Source of the DNA: Hemibagrus wyckioides
Lineage: Eukaryota > Chordata > Actinopteri > Siluriformes > Bagridae
Assembly (NCBI RefSeq): GCF_019097595.1
Contig: NC_080711.1
Span: 24,503,928 to 24,567,927, forward strand
Length of the DNA stretch: 64,000 bases
Direction: 5' to 3'
The translations under genes were made by a program, and so were the position numbers. Under the pieces are notes generated by a model that worked only from the letters and a program-made list of their open reading frames with translations, did not search any database and was not told the origin of the DNA. Shown piece by piece: positions 61,501-64,000 of the stretch (position 1 is the stretch's first letter; the number at the start of each line of letters is the position of its first letter).

Positions 61501-63599
61501 GCCAGGCAGTTAGGAAAACACACTTGCAATCCTTTAAAGCACAATGTCAGTGGCACTTGGCATAGTACCTGGTGATTCAAAGAGTTTTGTGTGGCTTCTT
61601 GGCTATGGAACCCCATGCTGTTTAGCTCCTGGTTAACTTGTGCTGAGTTTGCTCCCAGAGGTGGTCTGGGGTGTGCCTTAAATAGCTAAATCCACTAATT
61701 ATAAGGGATGGATACTTTAAGATGCACATCGTTCTACAACTTCTTTTGAATGTATAGTGTCAGTGCTATCAAGCTGATGTCATTGCTGTCAACAGGAGCT
61801 ATAAATGGTTCTCTTCATTATTTTATCCCTTTTCATTTAAGCTCCAAACAGATCAAGGCAAATTCATTCCAACGTTTCATTCAGACATTGTTAATCTTAA
61901 TGCAGTGACATTTGTTAAGAAATCTCTCTTTCTTCATGCATTACCAGCTCAGATAGTAGAAACTCATGCTGTGAGGTCACCCTCACTTTGGCTCTCAGAG
62001 GCTTGTGCATTGGGATTGTTCTGCTCCATCAACTAAATATAGACTTGCATATGAGTAGTACACAAAGCTCAGGTCACCTTACATAAAAATCCACACTGGT
62101 ATAAACTCATGTTGGAATATAGGTTTCATTTCATCTTTGACTTTCTTTAGACTTAAATGACGAATTTGTCCACAGAACTCCTGATGAGAGTTAAGCTCTG
62201 ATTTGTGAGTAGCAGTCTGAGCTGGGAGAAGCATGGCTGGTTACTCAGGATGAATCACTATTGTGGCGTATGATTAATGCAGAAGGCAGAGACTAAGTCC
62301 TCCAGCTGATCATGGCTCTGCACCCAGAGCTAATAAAAGTTTATAGAGTGCCTTTATGTGGTCCTAGTCAGTCTGTACCTCAGTGAAATCTGGACATCCA
62401 TTAATGAAAAGTTATAGATGTTAGGTGAGGGCTTAGTGGGAAATCAGGTTGGCCTTGTGCAAAGCAACAAGCTAAACTTGGTCCTTGACCATGATTTTCC
62501 ATTCTGAGATGATCTCTGAACGTGCATCCTACAGTATAGTCCTACATATGGAGCTATAAGGCCACATGCAAATTCAATGCTTTTTCAAAGCTAATGGGCC
62601 ATATAAGCATGATGATTTTCATTCATATATCTTCTTTGGTTGAACTGTACTTTGAATGCCTCTTCCAGCAACATTGGGCAATGCTGTCTATGCCTAAAAC
62701 ACTATAATGCCACTCAAATGTGGGCCAGCTAGGCTTACTGGCTGGAATTGGGTACTTTAAAGAGATATCTGTGAGACTGTGAGGCAGGAAAGAGGCAGTC
62801 AGAGAAGGCAGATAGATGCTTAATCCAGAAAGGTGGTAATTTGAAAGGGCAGCTTAAAGCTTAGTCACATGATGAAGCTTAGGAGCACAAATGATGCAGA
62901 GGCAACACAGGATTTAATAGACAAATGAGAATTAGATCTGAACAATGTAGATGGCTGGTTAGTGTGAGAAGACCAGGAAGGTGCCCAAATCTAAATAAGG
63001 ACCTGTAGACCTAGCTAATGCATTTTAGAGATACACCTTCACTTTTTTTTAGCACATAAAAACCTCTTAAGCCATTTTTCACCAAAGTATTCTGCTATTA
63101 AATACATGCTTGGCCAGTTACAGTGCAATGGCAGACCTGTTATGCTATTAACTCAAGACCCAGACAAAATGTTAGATAGAACAGACACACAATGAAAACA
63201 TTTGAGAAATGGGTTACAATATGTCAGATATTCATTATTCATTAAATAATAATTTTGGGTTTTTTTCCTTCTACAGATGATGCCTTGAAAATGCACAACG
63301 GTCCAGCTAAGAACAGCTACATGGAGCAAAGCTTCCATGGGCTTAACCCCATCCTGAACATCCCAGTGCATTTAGGCCAGGTGGAGGAGGCGGAGCGTAA
63401 TGCTGGGCTGACGGGTATGAGGTTAGAGCGCTGGGTGGACAACCTGGTTGGTGAGGCATGGGCAGCTGCAGACATTTGCTCAGCAACCCCCTCTGGCTGT
63501 CCTGTCCTGCAGTCATGCAGAGACACAGCATGGAGCTCAGTCAGCCCCGATCCCAAATCACAGCTTGGGCTTCCCAAAGCTAATGGCACCATAAGGTAG
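9925..63599 (+). CDS. xylt1: Xylosyltransferase 1 (whole gene, 11 coding exons)
   Basis: This GT14 enzyme transfers xylose from UDP-xylose to serine in proteoglycan core proteins, starting the glycosaminoglycan linker in the Golgi. Coding exons are 9925-10218, 39406-39877, 44479-44651, 47591-47793, 53719-53799, 54155-54371, 54738-54914, 57713-57978, 58926-59121, 60687-61020 and 63277-63599: 2736 nt, 911 residues plus TAG (human, from memory, 959). All introns are GT-AG and no frame break is seen. Domains: short cytosolic tail with basic residues, membrane segment at about 17-33, Gly-rich stem 47-63, GT14 catalytic domain at about 265-540, and C-terminal xylosyltransferase domain at about 545-800. 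Key residues are GGSDWF (Asp445, human Asp494), LLPAE (Glu480, human Glu529, the proposed catalytic base as I recall) and DWD at 697-699 (human 745-747). Arg432 and Arg549 match human Arg481 and Arg598, which I recall as skeletal-dysplasia mutation sites. N-glycosylation sequons include Asn372 and Asn729. Assignment to xylt1 rather than xylt2 is strong; the start codon and a possible extra micro-exon are the open points. Confidence 0.95.
10513..10540. repeat. xylt1: (CA)n microsatellite
   Basis: CA run of about 28 bp some 300 bp inside intron 1, preceded by CATCA-type near-repeats. Confidence 0.95.
10570..11640. repeat. xylt1: GGTTCT/AGAACC-rich dispersed repeat region
   Basis: Short motifs of the AAGGGTTCT and AGAACC kind recur more than 15 times. 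A GGTTCACTGGATAATTAAGAG block (10849-10870) recurs in near-direct form at about 11469-11490 and inverted at about 10963-10988. This pattern of palindrome-prone GGTTCT repeats is common in fish DNA. The 15-bp minisatellite (11190-11430) is embedded in it. A similar stretch occurs at about 27690-28150. Confidence 0.6.
11190..11430. repeat. xylt1: 15-bp minisatellite, about 16 units
   Basis: The unit is CCCAATTAATACACA, repeated about 16 times with almost no length change. Units differ at a few positions: AATTAAT versus AACTAAT, ACAC versus ACTC, and one AATGC. Because the unit is a multiple of three, all frames that avoid stops stay open, giving spurious pentapeptide frames (Cys-Ile-Asn-Trp-Val on the minus strand). 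Confidence 0.95.
12628..12950 (-). repeat. xylt1: Dispersed repeat family A, copy 3 (long)
   Basis: Reverse-strand order is GACTGTTACAGAGTGCTGACACTGGAGACTCC-type left module, an A-rich spacer, a GTTACTACAGAAACCATAAGG-type middle module, then the CTGACCAATCAGCATCCAGA right module. All three modules are present, which makes this one of the most complete copies. No terminal inverted repeat or coding capacity is visible. Confidence 0.65.
15595..15665 (-). repeat. xylt1: Dispersed repeat family A, copy 4 (partial)
   Basis: Only the left module (GGAAGGAGTCTCCAGTGTCAG on the + strand) and its flank are recognisable. Confidence 0.55.
17227..17458 (+). repeat. xylt1: Complex GA/TG microsatellite
   Basis: About 230 bp of purine-rich GA units interrupted by three (TG)n islands and GACAGA units. 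It creates long spurious Ser/Leu- and Arg/Glu-rich frames on both strands. Confidence 0.95.
18667..18737 (+). repeat. xylt1: Dispersed repeat family A, copy 5 (middle module)
   Basis: Contains GTTGCTATAGAAACG followed by GTATCAGAACGAGCGC, the family A middle module, as in the 47070 copy. The outer modules are missing. Confidence 0.55.
18754..18782. other. xylt1: Perfect 12-bp-arm inverted repeat
   Basis: TTTCGACCAGAA, a 5-nt spacer (ATCGA), then TTCTGGTCGAAA. The arms are perfectly complementary and the centre is nearly palindromic. In intronic RNA this would form a stable hairpin. It begins 17 bp after the family A fragment at 18667-18737. Confidence 0.85.
19184..19217. repeat. xylt1: (TG)n microsatellite
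   Basis: TG run of about 34 bp, with a second shorter TG run at about 19071-19095. Confidence 0.95.
19340..19576 (+). repeat. xylt1: Triplicated composite CA/CT repeat
   Basis: Three tandem copies of a unit made of CTTTTCCCACTCTCTGG, a CT/GTCT-rich block and a (CA)n tail. The unique core starts at 19364, 19430 and 19506, so the periods are 66 and 76 bp and differ only in microsatellite length. Larger units were therefore duplicated around a non-repetitive core. Confidence 0.92.
20945..21240 (+). repeat. xylt1: Dispersed repeat family K, copy 1
   Basis: Shares an ordered series of blocks with 37795-38050: GGTTGTCATGGT, AATAAATCAGTGAGAAAA, an AAATCTCAC-type block, and GTTTGCTAGCAACCTAGC. The spacing is similar and the orientation the same. 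The class is unknown and there is no coding capacity. Confidence 0.5.
21905..22110 (+). repeat. xylt1: Teleost dispersed repeat C, copy 1
   Basis: Contains ordered blocks I recall from a very common fish repeat: GATCCGGGGTCTTTCCCGGGAA, GGATGGGACACCAGTTCATC, ACCTAGGGGCAATT and GAACCCAGATGAATCCCACA. A second copy with different surviving blocks lies at 51620-51822. Confidence 0.6.
23919..23946. repeat. xylt1: (CT)n microsatellite
   Basis: CT run of about 28 bp; a second CT run lies at about 24098-24122. Confidence 0.9.
24603..24820 (+). repeat. xylt1: Dispersed repeat family A, copy 6 (near full)
   Basis: Ordered modules are GTTACAAGGCGCTGACACTGGAGACT, an A-rich run, a GTTACTATATAGAAACCATAACG-type middle block, GTCAGAGCTACTGTTATAGG, and CCTGACCAATCAGGATCCAG. 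It aligns by eye with the copies at 47070 and 32918 and gives the best view of family order. Confidence 0.7.
26165..26215. repeat. xylt1: (ATT)n microsatellite
   Basis: About 17 uninterrupted ATT triplets ending directly against family A copy 7. Confidence 0.95.
26216..26327 (-). repeat. xylt1: Dispersed repeat family A, copy 7
   Basis: The reverse strand shows GACTGTTACAGAGCATTGACACTGGAGACTC and a GGTTACTATAGAAA-type block. The (ATT)n tract abuts its far end. Confidence 0.6.
26879..26930. repeat. xylt1: (ATA)n-type imperfect microsatellite
   Basis: AATAAT-type triplets interrupted by TAG/CAA variants, with a (CT)n run following at about 26971-26998. Confidence 0.85.
28296..28340. repeat. 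xylt1: (CA)n microsatellite
   Basis: CA run of about 45 bp with one TATA interruption. Confidence 0.95.
30486..30552 (+). repeat. xylt1: 16-bp tandem repeat, about 4 units
   Basis: The unit AGAGATCGACTATATC is repeated four times, the last with a single C-to-G change. Confidence 0.93.
30680..30900 (+). repeat. xylt1: Degenerate GAACCCTGAACC-type tandem repeat
   Basis: GAACTCTGAACCA-like units about 20-25 bp long recur roughly nine times with many substitutions, an old minisatellite. Confidence 0.65.
31306..31344. repeat. xylt1: (CT)n microsatellite
   Basis: Uninterrupted CT run of about 39 bp. Confidence 0.95.
31463..31523. repeat. xylt1: (CT)n(CA)n compound microsatellite
   Basis: A CT run passes directly into a CA run, about 60 bp in total. 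Confidence 0.95.
32227..32316 (+). repeat. xylt1: GA-rich imperfect microsatellite
   Basis: About 90 bp of GAGAGA with GAAGAGA and GTGA variants. Confidence 0.9.
32918..33365 (+). repeat. xylt1: Dispersed repeat family A, copy 8, split by a SINE
   Basis: The left and middle modules run from CTGTTACAAAGCTCTGACACTGG to CTTCTGACCAATCA at 33091. The expected continuation, GAATCCAGAATTCAGCA, appears only after a 243-bp insert and begins at about 33335. Joining the two flanks restores the order seen at 24603 and 47070, so the SINE landed inside an older family A copy. Confidence 0.7.
33092..33334 (-). mobile_element. tRNA-derived SINE inserted in family A copy 8
   Basis: On the minus strand the head has an A-box-like TAGCTCAAGTGG and a B-box-like GGGTTCAAGCCCC about 30 nt apart, the internal RNA polymerase III promoter of a tRNA-derived SINE. 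A core with CACCAAGCTGCCACCA and CTTGAGCAAGG follows, and the tail ends ACAAATAAAGACAACTT. It is not a tRNA gene, because the cloverleaf arms do not pair fully. The target-site duplication is not clear. Head and core match the SINE at 44981-45190; the tail does not. Confidence 0.75.
33400..33440. repeat. xylt1: (CA)n microsatellite
   Basis: CA run of about 41 bp with one AAA interruption near its end. Confidence 0.95.
34066..34110. repeat. xylt1: (CT)n(CA)n compound microsatellite
   Basis: A short CT run followed by a (CA)n of about 33 bp; another (CA)n lies at about 34245-34269. Confidence 0.95.
34786..34935 (+). repeat. xylt1: Degenerate GTATCAGATC/GTATTGGATC tandem repeat
   Basis: Units of about 10-12 bp (CAGTATTGGAT, GTATCAGATCA) recur about ten times with substitutions. 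Confidence 0.75.
36139..36184. repeat. xylt1: (TG)n(AG)n compound microsatellite
   Basis: TG run of about 22 bp followed by AG repeats with one AAAG interruption. Confidence 0.92.
36858..36889. repeat. xylt1: (ATT)n microsatellite
   Basis: About ten ATT triplets. Confidence 0.93.
37325..37350 (+). other. xylt1: Strong G-quadruplex motif in intron 1
   Basis: Four guanine runs (G4, G6, G6, G5) separated by A, TT and A. Loops of one or two bases between runs of four or more favour a very stable quadruplex. The G-rich strand is the sense strand, so nascent xylt1 RNA would carry it too. Confidence 0.8.
37795..38050 (+). repeat. xylt1: Dispersed repeat family K, copy 2
   Basis: Blocks GGTTGTCATGGTAACAT, GAATAAATCCGTGAGAAAA, GTAATCTCAC and TTTACTAGCAGCTAGC occur in the same order as at 20945-21240. 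Confidence 0.5.
38380..38448. repeat. xylt1: Interrupted (CA)n microsatellite
   Basis: About 69 bp of CA units with GCA, AAATA and AATA interruptions. Confidence 0.93.
39406..39877 (+). CDS. xylt1: xylt1 coding exon 2: stem and start of the luminal domain
   Basis: Encodes residues 99-255 plus the first base of Gly256. Starts in phase 0 after TCTCTCCAG and ends in phase 1 before GTGAGT. The blocks [19 protein letters not shown] and [20 protein letters not shown] match human XYLT1; the middle is a variable, basic, low-conservation stem with an Asn-His-Thr sequon. Four cysteines in the second half (PPKC, ECRQ, YCRH, YCPL) match the conserved disulfide region before the catalytic domain. The [10 protein letters not shown] block is absent from XYLT2, which fixes the paralogue. 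Confidence 0.96.
39971..40213. mobile_element. Short inverted-repeat element D (MITE- or SINE-tail-like)
   Basis: It begins TTCAAGATTCAAG and ends CTTGAACTTGAA, which are inverted relatives of each other with one base of slippage. The interior has GCTTTATTGTCATTTCAACC and GTACATAGTGAAATGAAAC. Read on the minus strand the end resembles a non-LTR tail (TGACAATAAAGC followed by a short repeat), so a retroposed fragment is as likely as a DNA transposon. Confidence 0.5.
41745..42185 (+). repeat. xylt1: TCTG/CTGTC-rich degenerate repeat clusters
   Basis: Clusters of CTGTCTGT and ATCTGCCTGTCC units, including about three tandem copies of a CCTGTCTATCTG-type unit near 41935-41975, separated by AT-rich DNA. 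Confidence 0.75.
42266..42313. repeat. xylt1: (TG)n(AG)n compound microsatellite
   Basis: TG then AG repeats, about 48 bp. Confidence 0.93.
43157..43709. mobile_element. Candidate MITE with about 20-bp terminal inverted repeats
   Basis: The left end GCATTAAAGCAGCAGTTTAT and the reverse complement of the right end, GCATTGAAGGTGCAGTTTAT, agree at 17 of 20 positions. The 553-bp interior has no transposase frame. ATGC flanks both ends and may be a target duplication, though part of it could belong to the repeat. It fits a non-autonomous DNA transposon of unknown superfamily. Confidence 0.55.
44454..44474 (+). promoter_or_regulatory. xylt1: (TG)n tract serving as the exon 3 acceptor region
   Basis: The 21 bases 2-22 nt upstream of the acceptor dinucleotide at 44477-44478 are TG repeats with one C, leaving only TTT as a uniform pyrimidine run. 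UG repeats near an acceptor bind TDP-43-type proteins and promote exon skipping in the known case of CFTR. Whether that applies here is inference. Confidence 0.6.
44479..44651 (+). CDS. xylt1: xylt1 coding exon 3: start of the catalytic domain
   Basis: Completes Gly256 and encodes residues 257-313; phase 1 in, phase 0 out. It contains the [17 protein letters not shown] block and FYYIHVD, the first strands of the GT14 nucleotide-sugar-binding fold. It ends HVDQ where human XYLT1 and XYLT2 have HVDK. The exon starts GTAAGG directly after AG, so the acceptor overlaps a donor-like sequence. It is flanked by (TG)n upstream and (CA)n (44663-44685) downstream. Its 173-nt length means skipping would shift the frame. 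Confidence 0.96.
44663..44685 (+). repeat. xylt1: (CA)n tract just inside the exon 3 donor
   Basis: A CA run of about 23 nt starting 12 nt after the exon 3 end. Intronic CA repeats near donors are known hnRNP L binding sites that can raise or lower exon use. Confidence 0.9.
44703..44939 (+). repeat. Teleost dispersed repeat B, younger copy
   Basis: Begins ATTCAATTCAATTCAATTTT and TTGTATAGCGCTTTTAACAA and ends CCTTGAGAGGAACCAGACTC. It contains CAAAGCAGCTTTACA and AAAAACTCCCTTAGATGG blocks that the copy at 3203-3380 has lost. Same orientation as that copy. Confidence 0.75.
44981..45190 (+). mobile_element. tRNA-derived SINE with target-site duplication
   Basis: An A-box-like TAGCTTAGTGG and a B-box-like GAGTTCAAATCCC mark a tRNA-derived head. 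A core (CACCAAGCTGCTACCACTGG, CCCTGAGCAAGGGCC) and a tail with AAGTCACTCTGGATAAGGGTG follow; that tail type is shared by many fish SINEs and partner LINEs. The flanks TAAATATCTTGAAT (44967-44980) and TAAATATCTTGTAT (45191-45204) differ at one base, so they are a 14-bp target duplication and set the ends. Near-identity of the duplication suggests a fairly recent insertion. Confidence 0.85.
45427..46146 (+). repeat. xylt1: Purine-rich block, about 720 bp
   Basis: The sense strand is overwhelmingly A and G, with GA, GAGGAGAA and GAAA units and an uninterrupted (GAAA)n run near 45700-45740. The reverse strand gives a 213-residue Ser/Phe/Leu-rich frame that is only a translation of this bias. Such tracts can form triplex DNA and stable RNA-DNA hybrids. 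Confidence 0.9.
46494..46530. repeat. xylt1: (CA)n microsatellite
   Basis: CA run of about 37 bp; a shorter CA run lies at about 46433-46453 and a TG run at about 46605-46622. Confidence 0.95.
47070..47285 (+). repeat. xylt1: Dispersed repeat family A, copy 9 (near full)
   Basis: Ordered blocks are CTTTACAAAGTGCTGACACTGG, GTTGCTATAGAAACGG, TAACGTATTAGAACGAGGACG, GTCAGAGCTGCTGTGACA, and CTTCTGACCAATCAGACTAC. With the 24603 copy it defines the family order. Confidence 0.7.
47591..47793 (+). CDS. xylt1: xylt1 coding exon 4: catalytic core
   Basis: Encodes residues 314-380 and the first two bases of Arg381 (phase 0 in, phase 2 out). It contains [21 protein letters not shown] (342-349) and [17 protein letters not shown], all hallmarks of the GT14 catalytic domain. 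Asn372-Leu-Ser is an N-glycosylation sequon corresponding to human Asn421. The acceptor is TTCTTCGCAG and the donor CAG|GTAAGT is a perfect consensus. Confidence 0.97.
47794..53718 (+). other. xylt1: xylt1 intron 4 (5.9 kb)
   Basis: A phase-2 intron with fewer microsatellites than intron 1. It has a repeat-poor candidate regulatory stretch (about 49040-49460) containing an imperfect palindrome (GCTATTTGGAAATAGC), a CACCAG trinucleotide-type repeat (about 49503-49538), teleost repeat C copy 2 (51620-51822), and TG tracts near 52590-52770. A non-LTR-tail-like fragment (about 53553-53600, minus strand) lies 120 bp before exon 5. Confidence 0.92.
51620..51822 (+). repeat. Teleost dispersed repeat C, copy 2
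   Basis: Ordered blocks are CTGTACCGCTTATTCAAT, CAAGGCAGGATACACCCTGG, CCTTCGCAGGGCAC, GGGCAATTTAGAGACTCCAG and GCATGTCTTTGGACTG. I recall this order from a very common fish interspersed repeat, related to the copy at 21905-22110. Confidence 0.7.
53719..53799 (+). CDS. xylt1: xylt1 coding exon 5
   Basis: The smallest exon (81 nt): completes Arg381, encodes residues 382-407, and ends two bases into Arg408. The product [19 protein letters not shown] and SHGRDNA matches human with few changes. Acceptor CTACTCTCAG, donor GTGAGT. Because its length is a multiple of three and both junctions are phase 2, skipping would keep frame but delete catalytic-domain residues. Confidence 0.97.
53800..54154 (+). 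other. xylt1: xylt1 intron 5 (355 bp)
   Basis: A short AT-rich phase-2 intron with a GTGAGT donor and GACTCTGCAG acceptor. Nothing else is seen in it. Confidence 0.95.
54155..54371 (+). CDS. xylt1: xylt1 coding exon 6: active-site exon
   Basis: Completes Arg408 and encodes residues 409-480. It holds [37 protein letters not shown] and YTLLPAE. Asp445 in GGSDWF corresponds to human Asp494. The last residue, Glu480, corresponds to human Glu529, which I recall as the proposed catalytic base. Arg432 matches human Arg481. All are intact, so the enzyme is predicted active. Phase 2 in, phase 0 out with GAG|GTGAGT. Confidence 0.97.
54372..54737 (+). other. xylt1: xylt1 intron 6 (366 bp)
   Basis: A short phase-0 intron ending in a long CT-rich acceptor tract and CTGCAG. 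No repeats or other features. Confidence 0.95.
54738..54914 (+). CDS. xylt1: xylt1 coding exon 7: Cys-rich end of the catalytic domain
   Basis: Encodes residues 481-539, phase 0 at both ends. It contains [31 protein letters not shown] and [17 protein letters not shown]. This is the best conserved stretch of xylosyltransferases, with five cysteines expected in disulfides. No substitution at a cysteine is seen. Confidence 0.97.
54915..57712 (+). other. xylt1: xylt1 intron 7 (2.8 kb)
   Basis: A phase-0 intron. It contains a repeat-poor candidate regulatory stretch (about 55380-55720), a pyrimidine-rich block (55830-56310), a (TG)n tract (56582-56605), and a second long pyrimidine-rich run leading into the exon 8 acceptor (about 57530-57710). 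Confidence 0.93.
55830..56310 (+). repeat. xylt1: Pyrimidine-rich block, about 480 bp
   Basis: The sense strand is dominated by T and C (TTTTTCTTTT, CTCTCTCATTTT-type sequence), opposite in polarity to the purine block of intron 3. It yields spurious Phe/Ser/Leu-rich frames. It could supply alternative polypyrimidine tracts. Confidence 0.85.
57713..57978 (+). CDS. xylt1: xylt1 coding exon 8: start of the C-terminal domain
   Basis: Encodes residues 540-627 and two bases of Arg628 (phase 0 in, phase 2 out). It contains [19 protein letters not shown] and [18 protein letters not shown]. Arg549 matches human Arg598. The stretch [10 protein letters not shown] is one residue longer than human and accounts for the one-residue shift in numbering between the two domains. 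The acceptor has a very long pyrimidine tract. Confidence 0.97.
57979..58925 (+). other. xylt1: xylt1 intron 8 (947 bp)
   Basis: A phase-2 intron with GTCAGT donor and CTCCCCAG acceptor. Mostly unique sequence; no repeat or gene is seen. Confidence 0.93.
58926..59121 (+). CDS. xylt1: xylt1 coding exon 9: C-terminal domain
   Basis: Completes Arg628 and encodes residues 629-693. The block [20 protein letters not shown] and [11 protein letters not shown] matches human XYLT1; XYLT2 lacks the KHHATNLA block, a second support for the paralogue call. Phase 2 in, phase 0 out before GTAAGA. Confidence 0.97.
59122..60686 (+). other. xylt1: xylt1 intron 9 (1.6 kb)
   Basis: A phase-0 intron with no clear repeats beyond a G-rich GT stretch near 59815-59850. 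The acceptor is TTTTTTCCATCAG. Confidence 0.93.
60687..61020 (+). CDS. xylt1: xylt1 coding exon 10: DWD motif and beta-rich C-terminal domain
   Basis: Encodes residues 694-804 and the first base of Asp805 (phase 0 in, phase 1 out). It begins [12 protein letters not shown], with the DWD motif at 697-699 equal to human 745-747. [20 protein letters not shown] follows, with sequon Asn729 equal to human Asn777, then FTHYRPPLN and [14 protein letters not shown]. The donor is CAAG|GTGAGT. Confidence 0.97.
61021..63276 (+). other. xylt1: xylt1 intron 10 (2.3 kb)
   Basis: A phase-1 intron, notably free of microsatellites and recognisable transposons compared with the rest of the window. No gene is seen. 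The acceptor TTTTTTCCTTCTACAG is strong. Confidence 0.93.
63277..63599 (+). CDS. xylt1: xylt1 coding exon 11: C-terminus and stop
   Basis: Completes Asp805 and encodes residues 806-911, then TAG at 63597-63599. It contains [17 protein letters not shown], the divergent linker with VEEAERNAG, and the conserved end [14 protein letters not shown]. The cysteines in [15 protein letters not shown] match the human C-terminal set. The last residues NGTIR create a sequon (Asn907) that human GRLR lacks. Confidence 0.96.
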
Positions 63600-64000
63600 C
63601 AGGAACGCCACCACTGCCCTGCATCTCCTGCTGCATCGTCATTGTTTGGCTGTTGATATTTTTTAATTATTTATTTCTTTCTCATTGCTCAGAAGAATCT
63701 GAGCCGTACGGCCCTTTCAGGCGAGGGGTGAGACAGCAAACACTGAGGAATTTTTTTAAAGCAGACCTATATGAAGTGGTGTTTCAGACTCATAATTATG
63801 AGTGCAATTGAGCTTTTTTCTATTTATTTAGGTTTGAGAATGGAAATAACTGTGATCAAAATTTTTGTTAAACTTGATCAAACAAATTTGAAAATTAAGA
63901 TGCCTTTTGCATGGACTTTGCTGGGGACATTTGCAAGCACAGAACGGACCTCAACATAGGTACTGTGACCAAAAGGGATGCATTTAGAGTAAGCCTTTTT
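63600..64000 (+). other. xylt1: xylt1 3' UTR (partial)
   Basis: Follows the stop codon directly. It is AT-rich, with TTTTTTAATTATTTATTTC near 63659-63678 containing an ATTTA-type element. No AATAAA or ATTAAA lies before the window edge, so the transcript end is outside the window. Confidence 0.75.

Noticed and set aside
9925..63599. Assignment as xylt2
   Set aside because: The N-terminus, the [10 protein letters not shown] block and the KHHATNLA block match XYLT1 and differ from XYLT2 as I recall them.
63600..64000. Polyadenylation signal for xylt1
   Set aside because: No AATAAA or ATTAAA hexamer is seen before the window edge.
1..64000. A multi-gene defence or biosynthetic system
   Set aside because: Only one gene can be supported, and all other long frames are explained by repeats or antisense shadows.

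Overview
The window is vertebrate nuclear DNA, and almost all of it is one gene: a teleost xylosyltransferase 1 gene (xylt1) on the + strand. Eleven coding exons between 9925 and 63599 join through GT-AG introns with matching phases into a 911-residue open frame ending in TAG. The product is a type II Golgi membrane protein of glycosyltransferase family 14. It transfers xylose from UDP-xylose to serines of proteoglycan core proteins, the step that starts heparan sulfate and chondroitin/dermatan sulfate chains. Comparisons with human XYLT1 are from memory, not from a search. I prefer xylt1 to xylt2 because of the N-terminus (PCAR start, WNFSSLDS after the membrane segment), the [12 protein letters not shown] block and the KYDQPPKC block. 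Dense (CA)n/(CT)n microsatellites, tRNA-derived SINEs, short terminal-inverted-repeat elements and other fish-type repeats point to a ray-finned fish. One nine-copy repeat reminds me of catfish (Siluriformes) genomes, but that is a guess.

Layout. Positions 1-9720 are upstream, apparently intergenic DNA with microsatellites, decayed repeats and, at 8803-9722, a possible inverted-repeat-bounded element that ends about 200 bp before the start codon. A CpG-rich block (about 9735-10420) holds the likely promoter, the leader and exon 1. Intron 1 is 29.2 kb (10219-39405) and consists mostly of simple repeats, minisatellites and dispersed repeats, with a few repeat-poor stretches that could be conserved regulatory elements. 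From exon 2 onward the exons are closer together. Exons 2-7 encode the stem and the GT14 catalytic domain, exons 8-10 the C-terminal xylosyltransferase domain, and exon 11 the C-terminus and stop. The last 400 bp are 3' UTR that runs off the window without a visible polyadenylation signal.

No second protein-coding gene, tRNA, rRNA or CRISPR array can be supported, and I found no new multi-gene system. The most interesting structures are: exon 3 lying between complementary (TG)n and (CA)n tracts that could loop it out of the pre-mRNA; a nine-copy dispersed repeat with one copy split by a SINE; two SINEs that share a head and core but have different tails; a strong G-quadruplex motif in intron 1; a 720-bp purine-only-biased block in intron 3 and a pyrimidine-biased block in intron 7; and a perfect 12-bp-arm hairpin in intron 1.
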